Source: Rheum nobile (Eukaryota; Streptophyta; Magnoliopsida; Caryophyllales; Polygonaceae). Taken from it: 64,000 bases of DNA. Below the pieces are notes generated by a model, which searched no databases, had not been told where the DNA came from, and saw only the letters and a program-made list of their open reading frames with translations. The DNA lies in assembly GCA_027886185.1 (NCBI GenBank), contig WOAB01000761.1, forward strand, positions 992,001 through 1,056,000, read 5' to 3'. This document shows, piece by piece, positions 47,104 to 58,208 of the stretch. A program made the translations under genes and the position numbers. Every line of letters begins with the position of its first letter. Positions within the stretch are counted from its first letter, which is position 1.

Positions 47104-47790
47104 CAGGGCCGGCCCTAGGGGTAATTTAGGTAGGCGGCCGTCCTAGGACCCAAGGTCGGAAGGAATCCAAATTCAATATCAAATATTAGTAATCTAATTA
47201 TTAATTAAGAAAAGAAATATAGAAAGTAAAGTTGGTCTAGTTGATAAGTATAATTGTCTTTCCAAAGGTCTTAGGTTCAAATCTCAATAACTCCACTTTT
47301 ACATTTATATAGGCCCATTTTTTTTAGTTGATTTTTATTTTATTAATTATGCTAGTTATTTTATATAACATTTGTTCTTTAATATATGTGGCACATTTTT
47401 CTTGTTTCTCAATTTTGATATGTGAGTCAATTTCTTTTCTATGTGAATTTGGTTTTTATTAAAAAAAAATTATATATTCTTTGTGAGGTTTATTTTTCAT
47501 TTTAAACTTAAATAAAAAAATTATTTGAATGTTGTTAATTAATATTTCTTTCTTATATTAATTGTTTATCATAAAATCTCATTCATCGAAAAAGATCAAA
47601 CTTATAAGTTGGACATAAAAAGTGGTTTAATTCTATCAAAATTTTACTTTATATAATTATCATATATAATATTTTCTTATTATTTTATATTTCTTTTTTA
47701 GTTTAAATTATTCAAGCGTTACTTTTATGTTTACAAGGGCCCTTATTTTTATTTCGCCCTAGGACCCACCAAATGTTTGGACCGGCCCTG
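47104..47790. mobile_element. Non-autonomous hAT element
   Basis: The 687-bp insert begins cagggccggcccta, ends ggaccggccctg (inverted repeats of hAT type), and has an exact 8-bp duplication gcaacctt at 47096-47103 and 47791-47798, the duplication length of hAT transposons. No transposase frame. It holds a tRNA-like SINE head. Confidence 0.9.
47228..47292 (+). repeat. tRNA-related SINE head inside the hAT element
   Basis: A-box-like tggtctagttgataag (47233-47248) and B-box-like ggttcaaatct (47274-47284), spaced about 25 bases apart, as in tRNA-derived SINE promoters. It cannot fold as a complete tRNA, so it is not called as a tRNA gene. Confidence 0.55.
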
Positions 47791-47897
47791 GCAACCTTTA
47801 ACATCAATAATAATAAGCTTTATATATATGTAAAGATTTATATAAAATCGACAAAATTTAAATAAATATATATATTAAAATTTATATAGAATCAATA

Positions 47898-49913
47898 ATG
47901 TATATATATATATATATATATATTAAAGGAGATGCCTAAATCCTACGTGTCGGTGTTACGTTCAATTCGCCTACGTGTCATAATTCATCCAATCATAATC
48001 GTCCACGTCCTTCGGTCTTCATTCAATCATTATCCGGCATGTCATCAAGATTTTAAAAAAAAATCTAAATATATTTCTACGTATTTATTCAAATCTACTC
48101 ATAACTTATATAACACACTTAATTATTTAATCAAATCTGATCATAACTAAATCATATCTATAAAAGCTAATTTAACATATATAATTAAATAATTTCAATG
48201 TGAACTCCTTTTTATCATCTGAATTATCAGTTACGTTATGGATAAAATTATACTCACAATTTTTTAGTTATGATAATAATATATTTAGCAAATATGTGAT
48301 CCAAATAATATATAATTATTTTGCTAGCAAATGGAGTATTATCCACAATAAACAAAAATTGTGTTGTTAAATTTAATTTTGTATGTTAGGTAAAATAGTA
48401 AATTAAAGTAATTTGGATAATTAATACAAACCTTTTAAATTCTAGAAGCGTTTATGATATCTTGGTTAAAAAGATTTTTAATGTAATTAGGTATAAAAAT
48501 GGATCACGGTGATATTTTACCAATATTATAAAAATTATAATCAAACTAATTATTGGAATTGATTTTAAGTCCCACCCACTGAAAAATACTAATTAACAAA
48601 TCCATATTAATTTAAATATTTTAAAAATCTAGCAAATATAATATGAATTTTTCCATTTTTATGGATTAAACAATAACAATATATTTTTTACTTTTCAAAA
48701 AAAAAAAAATATATATATATATATATTCTATATCTTTTTTCAGTTCGTACAATACTTCTTTTAGGTTTAGTTTTGGAAATCTTATCTTCAAAAATCATTG
48801 TTATGGAGCATACGGAAGAAGCTGCTAAAATATTGCTTTATAATCTTTTTCCATCATTATTATAATACAAATTATAGATAAAAACATTTTTTTCATTATT
48901 GTTGCTTAATAAAAAATAATTTCCATTAATCAATAGTTTTCGTTATTGATACCGCCTAGGTTTCATCGCCCGATCTCTAAAAATATTAGAATTGTGGTTT
49001 CCACTTTATTTATTTCTAATTAATCATTGTATTAATATAAATATATTGCTAGATATTTAAAAGTGATCCTACCAACTATTCAAATTTGAATCAATTCAAA
49101 CCTATATAATTCTAAACTTTTTTTTGTCTGAATATGTAATTCTAAACCTGATAGCAACTTAAGTGTAACAATTATCTTATATGAATTTATCAAATTTTGT
49201 TAATTTACTTAAAAAAAATTGATGATACCTAGCTAATTTGATAACTAAAATTTGAATTCAAATCTCCATTAAAAAATCTTTACTAATATTTTTCCCCAAA
49301 CCATTATATCTTGTCAAATTTAGATATCTTAACAATATTTTACGAGTCCCATTTTAATAGATTTATTTTGTAATTCATTTCAATTTATCTTGATAAAAAG
49401 AATTGATTTTAAACTTATAAGTTCCATCCTTATATTTTCAAAAACATTTATTAATCTAAGTTTATTATTATAAAATATCTTTTTGGAAACAAAATAATTT
49501 TAAAATAAACTAAAATATGATAATTAAAAAATTGTTCATCAACTAATTTTAACAAATTTTGGAACATACTTATTCAAAATATAAGATAACTTTATTTTAT
49601 ATTGATAATTTGACATATATATATTAGTTAGTAAGAGTAATTTCATTTGACATACTTATCTACAGCATTTTTTGTTATAAAATACCATGATAACTATTTA
49701 ATATTGTATTCAACTTTGGTTTGAACCAAACTATAATGATACTTTTTAGTTATTATTATTCTTCTTATAGTATGACATTTTTATGAGTATAATGTATAAA
49801 AACTAATCATCATTTAGTACCATAAAAAATATTTGACTTTTTGAATTTCAATATAATATTATCAAACGTATTTAATAAATCCAATCATGTGCTTGACACA
49901 AGCACTATGTTAG
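47898..49913 (+). mobile_element. Helitron-like element 1
   Basis: Starts in a TA repeat followed by attaaaggagatgcctaaat. Ends with a perfect 7-bp hairpin gtgcttg, aca, caagcac (49889-49905), then tatgttag and T, the Helitron 3' layout with TTAG in place of CTAG. About 2 kb, AT-rich, no Rep/helicase frame, so non-autonomous. The 5' limit is blurred by the TA repeat. Confidence 0.6.
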
Positions 49914-50699
49914 TATATATATATATATATATATACTAAAGGAGATGCATAAATCATACGTGTCGGCATCATGTTCAATTCGCATATGTGTCGTCATCCA
50001 TCCAACCGTCATTCACCACATCATCCAGACTTTAAAAAAAAATTATATATTAATATTTTTAAGTACTTAATTATATCTATTGTGTTTTTATATAATCAAT
50101 ATATCTAATCACATCTATCAAAAATAATTTAACACATTTATTTAATTATATCTAAACTAAAATATTTTATTCTGGAGCCCGAATCATGATCTATTACGTT
50201 CTTTTAATCATATCTATTAAGCTAAAACAAAATGAATAATGTATTACCTGAAAATAAATGTATCATTTTCTTAGTTATTATTATTTTGATGATATCTACG
50301 TGCATATAAATACAAATTTAAATTATTGATAATATCACGTTCAATTTCTACTATAGATTTTTCAATTAAAAGAATTAGCACAAATGCGATTTTTTTGAAT
50401 CTGATATATTTTATTTATTTAATTAGAATGGACACTAACAAATTACAAATTAATCTAAATTATAGATTTAAAATTTTGAATCTACACAAATCAACACTAA
50501 CAAATTACAAATTAATCTAAATTATAGATTTCTCTATTAAACTTTGTCTAATTAAACAACTATTATAACTAAAATTCATCAATTTAGCATATCTATCTAT
50601 TTGTTACATATTAAGTAAAAAATATTTAAATAAATCTAATTAAAAGAATTCCAATTTAAACTCTTACGCATTTGGCCACAATTTTCAAAGTAACTAATC
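49914..50699 (+). mobile_element. Helitron-like element 2, 5' part
   Basis: Directly follows element 1: a TA repeat then actaaaggagatgcataaat, matching the start of element 1 over about 130 bases with substitutions. The rest is AT-rich without genes; it probably resumes after the retroposon at 52190, but no 3' end was found. Confidence 0.5.
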
Positions 50700-50715
50700 A
50701 AAGATACTTCAATTT
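50700..50715. repeat. Left target-site duplication of retroposon 2
   Basis: aaagatacttcaattt, exact copy at 52174-52189 (16 bp). Confidence 0.85.
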
Positions 50716-52173
50716 TATTTTATTTTTGATGAGGAAAGAATTCGAACTACCCGACATAGCAACGTCGCATAGATCGAGAGGTCGATAAATCGGCGTCGGT
50801 CAAAACCGGACAGTAGAGCAATAAATCAAGTATGAAAATTACAATAAAGCAAAAATAGAGCTAAAACGACTTAGAGCGAGAGATGAGCAAGCACGATCAG
50901 ACAAAAGCGTCACCGGAAGACGAGTCAGACAAGAGATCTCATGTAGAAGTGCTGAACGGACTAACATGACGTTGCCCTCGTACAAGAGGGGTCTTCATTG
51001 AGCCACATACACGACCACGACCACGACCGGACACTCATGCATCTCCTTAGACCAGCTCCACAAAAGCATTGAGGAATTTGACACCCATATTTGAGACAAA
51101 CGAAACCGTAATAGATAAATAAATGTGAAAATTGATGTGAAAAAAAATATTAATTAGTCTTGTCATTCGGTAATAGTAAGTGTACATAAATAAATTTGAA
51201 AAATGGATGGATGTAAAACCAGTATTGGGCTTTGTAACCCAAGCTTACTAAAGAAGCATTTACTATTCATTTTGTTTAGCTTTTTCTATATTTTCCCATT
51301 GTTAATCTTTCAACTTCAAGAGAGTGTTAGTCCTAGTGTTAGTCCTAGTGTTAGTCCTGCTAGTTTGTTTTTACTTTAGATTTTACTATTAAAAATAAAT
51401 TTCAAAGTCAAAAAGATAGAATAATAGGTTGGCTTGTTCAGCAAGAAGCATTTACTTTTCATTTTTCTAATGGGTTGGCTTGTTCAAAAGGGGGGTTGTG
51501 GCTCAGCGCCGACAAGGACGACGAAAACGTCGAGAGTGGTTCGGGCACGGGTTGAGCCGGCAAACGGCGGTCCAAGCGTCGTTCGAGCCGACAAGCGGCG
51601 GTTGAGTCGATGGTACTAGATATGGTGCTAGATCGGGGGATTTGGGTTCAAAGCCAAAAAACCACCGTCAAGGATGGTTCGAGCATGGTTTGAACCGGCG
51701 AGCGACGGGATCAAGCAAGGATCGAGCCAGCAAGCACATATTCATCAAGGTGTAAAGGATTAAAGTAGTTTTGGTGGTAAATATGAGGAAAAAAATCAGA
51801 TCGAAAAGAACATAGAGAAAGTAGGAGAGAAAATTCAGATCTGAAAAAATGGGGGGTTAGTTCTGTATTGCTGGGTGGAGGATTAAATATGAAGTTCAGA
51901 AATAAGGAGAACCCCCAATGCGGTTCAAAAGCATTGTAAATTTGATTGTGGATTGAAACCGGTGGTAAGGATGTTATTCTTGGGAGATTATCCCACTATA
52001 TTTTCTCTTTTTGATTCAAAGAGGAAGGTTTTTAGATTACATGATTCCTCAATATCAGTTGATGATAGTTGTTCTTACTTGTTATCATTGGTATTGTTGT
52101 TAGAAGGGGTTTATCCTTTGGATTGAGTGAGTTTTTTTTTTTTTGGTTTTTGGGTAATTTAGAAAGAAGGGAG
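50716..52173 (-). mobile_element. Non-LTR retroposon 2
   Basis: A 1,458-bp insert with exact 16-bp duplication. The plus-strand left end is T-rich (tattttattttt), so the element lies in minus orientation with its A-rich tail at the left. The interior is GC-richer, with repeated gagccggcaag or cggctcgaac-type phrases and a 12-bp tandem repeat gttagtcctagt (51327-51357). No reverse transcriptase. Like retroposon 1 it may be an internally deleted LINE or a retroposed transcript. Short frames inside (for example 51434-51619) are not called as genes. Confidence 0.7.
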
Positions 52174-52189
52174 AAAGATACTTCAATTT
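52174..52189. repeat. Right target-site duplication of retroposon 2
   Basis: Exact copy of 50700-50715. Confidence 0.85.
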
Positions 52190-53639
52190 AATCAAAGATA
52201 TATAACATGAAAAATAAACGTATTATTTATTATTTATTATTATTGTGATGAGATCTACATACATATAGCTAGAAATTTAAATTACTGATAATTCAATTTA
52301 AATTATCACACATTTTTTATTAAAAGAATTAACACCAGTGCAATTCAGTTTGTTTCAAATGTATTATACTTTTAAAATTTGAAATTAAATAAATTTAATT
52401 AAAAAATAAAAGTATGAAATCTGAATATGGTAATTAATCTTAATAAGATTTTTGAAATTTATTAATTGATTTTATATAATAAATGTATATTCCCATATAT
52501 CCTCATTAATCATTTCTAATCTACCAAATTAGTAAATCATTATCATGACTTGATATATACATATTTGTAGTTGTTAATTGTAATTAGATTTACCATATTG
52601 AATACAATAACAATTTTATCTTTCACTTTGACAAAAAAAATCAATTTTATCTTTCATATGCATATGTTTTTTTGTCAATAATACGCATATGTTAACAAAA
52701 ATGTTAACAATTGAAAGAAAATAATTGTAGACAAACTACAATATCTATTTTATAAGATTATGATTAGAAGAAAAATTACGTAAAAAAACAAACCAAAATT
52801 ATGATAATATATACATATATTTTTTTGATAAGATTATGATAAGAAGAAGAAAAATAACGTTTTTTTTAAAGTTTAAATGGCCAATTACAAAAAGTTTTAT
52901 CAAATATCAAAATAAAATTACGATCAAGTTAAATGCAATAATTATGCCTAATCTCATTATCTTGTAAAAATTATTTTGTTAACAAAATTGTCCAAATTAT
53001 TTCTAGAGTATATGTAATAATCTTCATTTTATCATAGGGGTATTAATGTAATATCTATATATTTTATTTTGATAATGATAAAAGTTATGAAATATATTTT
53101 ATTTCTTTTAGAGGAGTAATTTAAATTTTCATTAACTTAAGTTCAAAAGTTAGGTTAAGATAATTTTATACAAATTATCAAATGGATTATAATAGTATGG
53201 ATAAAAATAAGTAATTAAGTATAACCATGAATGTGATTTTGGAATTTTTAGATATATAATAAATATTATAAGAATTATTATGTTTGTCCATGAGATGATA
53301 AAACAATTCTTAACCTAAGTAGGTTACCTTTTTAAGTTATGAATTATTTAAATTATATTAACTTATGTTAATATTAATTTAAATAAAATGATATTGTTAA
53401 AAATAAAGTATTTAAAGTAAGGATAATAAAATATGGTTAAGTTTATAAGATAATGCAACTTAAGCTTAAAACTAGCCTAATTTATTTTTTCCTGTAACTA
53501 AATTTGGGTAAAATGTATAAATAAACTTAGGATGAGTTATAAATAAGTTTGGGTAAATTTTATAATTTTTTGAAAAGTTAGTTAGGGGCATTTTTGCCAC
53601 AACTTAAAACGTTTGGCTAAATATTGCAGTTAAGCCAAA
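52190..53639. other. AT-rich stretch
   Basis: No gene. The end (53580-53640) has gggcatttttgccacaac, faintly like inner parts of the foldback element at 24.3 kb; not enough to call an element. Confidence 0.45.
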
Positions 53640-55976
53640 AGTGGGGGGCGACCCAAGGGTACTGTTCATTGTCTTCCCCACTAGCGCAACCTCTCGGCCA
53701 AGGTACAACAATGGCGGTTTAGGCCGATTTCGACCCCGATTTCCGTTCGTTTCGTCCAATCAAGTAGGTATGATCTAGATGCACACTATCGTGGTAAAAT
53801 CGGAAGCAATCGTGCCTGGATAAGATCAATTTGTTTTCCGAAAAGGCAAGAAATCTTCTCGGCCGTGTCGTGCAAGTATTTGGCAAAATTGGATCGTTTT
53901 TGCCCAAATCTGTCACGATTGTGTAGAGAAGTTGATGGGAAATAAAAGCCTTATAAATACTCCCCCAACCGATATCATTTCGGCATCCAATTTCATCCTC
54001 AAACTCTCAAATTTGGTTGCGGCTGTTCATCGAGCTATTCTGGCCACCACCGTACTCCACCGCCGCAATTGACGCCACTAATAGCTCCGCATTGTCGTCC
54101 TCTTCGAAAGCCCCGCACCCGGAGACGCGCCGCTGAGCCATCGCCGAGCCACATTGTGCGCGCGTGAACAGTAGCCGGGTAGATGTTGAAGACGATGACA
54201 TTTTCGTAATTCTTGTCATTTTTATTAATTTCGGATATTTTATTTAGTTTGGTTAATTTAATAATTAATTAGGATAATTTAATAATTAAGTGGGTAAAAT
54301 ATATAATTAGGAATATTAATTTATTTAATTGGGTTAATTTTAATTAAGGTTTTAAAATTACCTATTTAAGTTAATTAAGTTATAAAATGTGCATATATAG
54401 TTCATAAATGATTATGTTTATAAATAAGGGTTAAAATAAATAAATTTTGGTCAATTTATTTTAATTAGGTTGTTGATTTATGATTAAAGGAAATAATCAT
54501 AACATTATCCGACAATTGATTTATTTGGACTTAAATCAATCCAATTAGAAACCGATACAAGTAACGTTCAATTTCCGATTATGAATAAATTATCTTATAA
54601 TAATTTATATTTGTATGAATTGGGTATGACTCGAAATTGCTATTGGGACGGAAACGAATCAAGAATCCAGTTTGTTAGTCCAGAGCGACTTTCTTCCGAA
54701 CGACATTACGTCGTTCAACCGATATCTTAATCTGAGGCAAGTGGCGGTTCACTCTTGCTATTTTATTCTATATTTTTTTAATTGACAATTAATCTATTGT
54801 CTTAATTAAGTTGGGATAAATAATTTTATTTGTCGTTTGAGAACTTTTGTGATAAATTCTTATGAATAATGAACCTTATTTATTAGGTTGTATATTTTGT
54901 TAGCACGACCCTTATATATTTATATTATTATTATTATTATTATAGGGTGCTGGATGAACTTTTGTGTGGATTGTTGTGCATTAGTGTGGACTTGTATGCT
55001 AGTTAGCACGAGTATTCGTATAAACGCTATTTACCTTGCGAGGTTTAGTTGTTTCTATATAATTGGTATTATGAGGATTATTGCCCTAATACTTTTTGGT
55101 CATGACCTATCCTTATTCGGATATAAGTGGTGGTGCACTTAGCTAGTGTTGAAATTCGGGATTCATCCCATGTTCTATATCTCATTGCGAGATTGGTGTG
55201 GATTAAAAACTTTAACGTAAATGCACATTTTTGAATTAAATAAGATAAGTGTCATTTTGCACATAATTAATATATCATCGGGCGAGAAGTACAACGTTGA
55301 ACCCACCCGGACTCTTGTTTAAAGTAAGTCCCATTTCCAATTTGGATTCGCATTATGCGGTGAGGTTGGTCGATGACCCAAATATTAAAGGCCGGTTTTT
55401 AAACTTTGTGTGGATTATAATGTTCCCAAACAAACATACATATTCCTATAAGACTTACCTTTTTTGGAGCCTTCTCTTGTCGCATACCTTTTCTATCATT
55501 TCAGTGAGAGTATTCGAGTTATATATCGTCTACCGACTATTTTTCGAGATACAATGATAGTAACTAGATACAATCACAAGAACCACTCTATTTGAGCTCT
55601 TGCGTAGTCTTTCATTAGACTGACCAACCTTTCTCTTTCCTTGCATAGTTGGTTTGTGTCATCTTTCCTATACGGCACATTAGTGGTTGGTCTCAGACGC
55701 CTTGAAGTAACAAATCGAAGACGAAAGCTTGCAGTTGAAGATTGTGATTTAAAGTAATAGTAATATTTTTTTAGAGTTGTCTAGTATTAATTCAATCTTC
55801 CTAAATAAATGTAAGATGTAGTTAAGTTAGTCATGAGTTAGGGTTTATTTTAAGAGTCTTCCGTTATATTCTAATTTCGAGTTGTAAAACTTATCTCATC
55901 AATTTACGAGGAAATATTTTAATAAAGGTTAAGAATTTATTTCAAAAGTCTTCCGCATTCACGAGGAAAGATTTTG
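53640..55976 (+). mobile_element. Truncated LTR related to the gag-only element
   Basis: From about 54730 to 55970 it matches the gag-only LTR read on its sense strand, with many substitutions: ggcaagtggcggttc, agcacgagtattcgtataaac, ggtcatgacc, ttattcggatataagtggt, gggattcatccca, aagtcttccgc. A TATA-like ccttataaatactcc lies near 53952, at the matching place. The gag-only LTR's final 150 or so bases are missing, and the left border is approximate. No second LTR or duplication was found, so it is a solo or broken LTR of an older, related family. Confidence 0.75.
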
Positions 55977-56840
55977 ATAGAGGCAGCAAACAACCACCCA
56001 ATCCTTATTTTATCAAATAATTCAATTTAGCTATAGTTTTAGTTTGTACTTAAAAACACTTAAACAATAATGCAAATAAAATGTGAAATATATACACATT
56101 TAGGCAAAAAATTATACATTTTAAGGCACACATATTTTTGCATAAATGTGCATAAATTCCTCTAATTTATGAAATTTATCCTAAATTTGCATATATTTTA
56201 TGCCGTATGTGAATCGTTCGCACGTGAGCGATCGTTATCACATGATCTGTTCCACAATTTTAATTATATTAATATTTTCTACTTAAATGGTAAATATTAC
56301 TTCACTAGAATTTGAGAATATTATTATTACATCGTCAAAATCATTAAGAGAACAGATAAAAAAAAGAAAAAAATAATCACACGGTCCATAATCGAGACCA
56401 AATTGGTTTGAACCAAATCGGAATTGAAACGAAGTGGAATATTTTGGTCCGATCTTTGGTCTATGTTTTGAAAGAATTTTGGGTCCATTATAATTTGCAT
56501 TGATGACATCTTTTGATTTAGGGTATTTATCTTGCTCGGATAAGAGTACACACAAAACAATAAAAAACAATTAAAAATGAAAAGTTTATTTTGGTCTTTT
56601 AGTATATGCAATATGATAATTAATAAGATTTATGATATGAGTGGCTCTTTATAATAAAATATGAATAAATGATATTTTTTTTATAAAGGGTGATTTGTTA
56701 CAAACAAGTGTAAATAAGAGGTGGTTTAATACATTTTCCCAATTATAAAGCTCTAATCCCAAGTGTTCTTAATTGATATGTTTGTTCATTGCACTAGTAA
56801 TAAGATGAATCAATTTTGTGATGTAGCGCATGGTCACGTG
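55977..56840. other. AT-rich intergenic stretch
   Basis: No gene or element ends recognised. Confidence 0.5.
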
Positions 56841-57060
56841 AAAGGTAGGGGTGTGCGGATTCGGACCGAACCGAAAAATCGGACTTGATCAGACCGAAAA
56901 TGCCCAGATCGGACTGGGCGAATTACGGTCCATTATCGACGTGTGGTCCATAAAATTCTGAAGAAAAAGAGGAGAAATTTGGCGTGCCAGCTCTAATACA
57001 TTTTCTTCAGCTTTATTTTTTATTCCTTCCATTATCGACGTGTCAAAAACCCTAATTCGT
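56841..57060 (+). promoter_or_regulatory. Upstream region of the UBA gene
   Basis: Contains a cggattcggaccgaaccg-type run (56857-56890) often seen as an AT-flanked simple repeat in plants, and a 15-bp direct repeat ccattatcgacgtgt at 56930-56944 and 57029-57043. No certain TATA box was identified. Confidence 0.4.
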
Positions 57061-57188
57061 CGATTCAGTTTCAGCCTCGCAATCTCTCACCTGTTTTTCT
57101 CTCTCTCTCCCAATCTCGAAGCTTTCGAAATCTCTGTTCGAACGTGATCTCTCCTTCGATTCATCCACCGACCCTTCTGTACCACCAG
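57061..57188 (+). other. 5' UTR exon of the UBA gene
   Basis: Pyrimidine-rich leader (ctctctctctccc near 57100) ending ccaccag before a GT donor at 57189. It joins over a roughly 1.0-kb intron to the AG at 58187-58188. The start of transcription is a guess. Confidence 0.6.
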
Positions 57189-58188
57189 GTTTGTTCGTCT
57201 TTCTAATCCCTTCCGTACTTCCTTCCATTTAACCGTTTTCTTCCCGGCTCATTTCTTCTGTTTTGTTACGGTTTCGAGTTACCGCAATTTTGTGAGATTC
57301 ATTTGATTTTGGTGGGAAAATTTAAATTTGTGTTTAATTGAATGATTTGTAGTGACATCGATTGTATTTGTTTCCTCAATTCGTGAAGATTGATACCATT
57401 TTTTAGGCGAACGAGAGCTTTGTCCAAGATTTATGTCATTTTAAAGCTAGGGTTTCCTGAACGAATTTGTGTTACCCCAAGTTATTCATTTTGGCTGAAC
57501 GAATTTGTGTTTTATGGTGTGCTTGTCACCTACTTTTAATGCCGCTTAAGTTGTCAACTGTGATTGTTGCTATATTGATTGAACCAATTACTTAGTACAA
57601 CTCAGCCTCAATTGAAGCAGAACCAGGGGATTGGTGAATGTTTACTGAATCTTGACCTGTTGTTATTGAGTTCATCGTTTATGGTGAGATAAAAGTAAAA
57701 ATTTGCTTGCCTGAATGCGGGTGATGCCTGATGGTGGAGGTATGAATAAAGCATTCCTCTTGAAAAGTATTAGAAGGATGGAGGAAATGCCTGATAATGC
57801 TTTGTATTCAGTGACTGCTTTGGACTTGTTGCTTCCCATTGATTGTAATTTATTTGTTTGGTTTCTTGAAAATTTCATGTGATCTCTTTGGAGGTAAAGG
57901 CTGATATTGTGATTGTCGTTGACGAGTGCCTGTTCGGGTAGTATATGCCTGTAAAAAATGTTCGAAAAATTGTGGTAAATTAGTTCTTTTGTATGTTGCT
58001 TTTTCTTCTGCTTGTTCATATTTCTAGAGGCTATGGAAGGTTTTGTTTTATCTACAGTTAATGATATGATCATTGAAGAGGTTGTCCTTCAAATCTAGAC
58101 TGGCACAATTTTTTTTTATTTTTCTTCTTTAAAGAAGTGTTCATTCACCATTGTGACACTAGCTAAAATGAACATTATACTTTTACAG
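57189..58188 (+). other. 5' UTR intron of the UBA gene
   Basis: GT at the donor, T-rich stretch and ttttacag at the acceptor, 20 bases before the start codon. Leader introns like this are common in highly expressed plant genes. The open frame at 57672-58073 (minus) is a chance frame. Confidence 0.65.
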
Positions 58189-58208
58189 TTAGATCCGTTG
58201 TGAGAAAA

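Noticed and set aside
47228..47292. A tRNA gene
   Set aside because: Only the two promoter boxes are present; no acceptor stem or anticodon arm can be paired.
53580..53640. A second copy of the foldback element
   Set aside because: Only a short resemblance (ttttgccacaa-type); no opposite arm or shared end.
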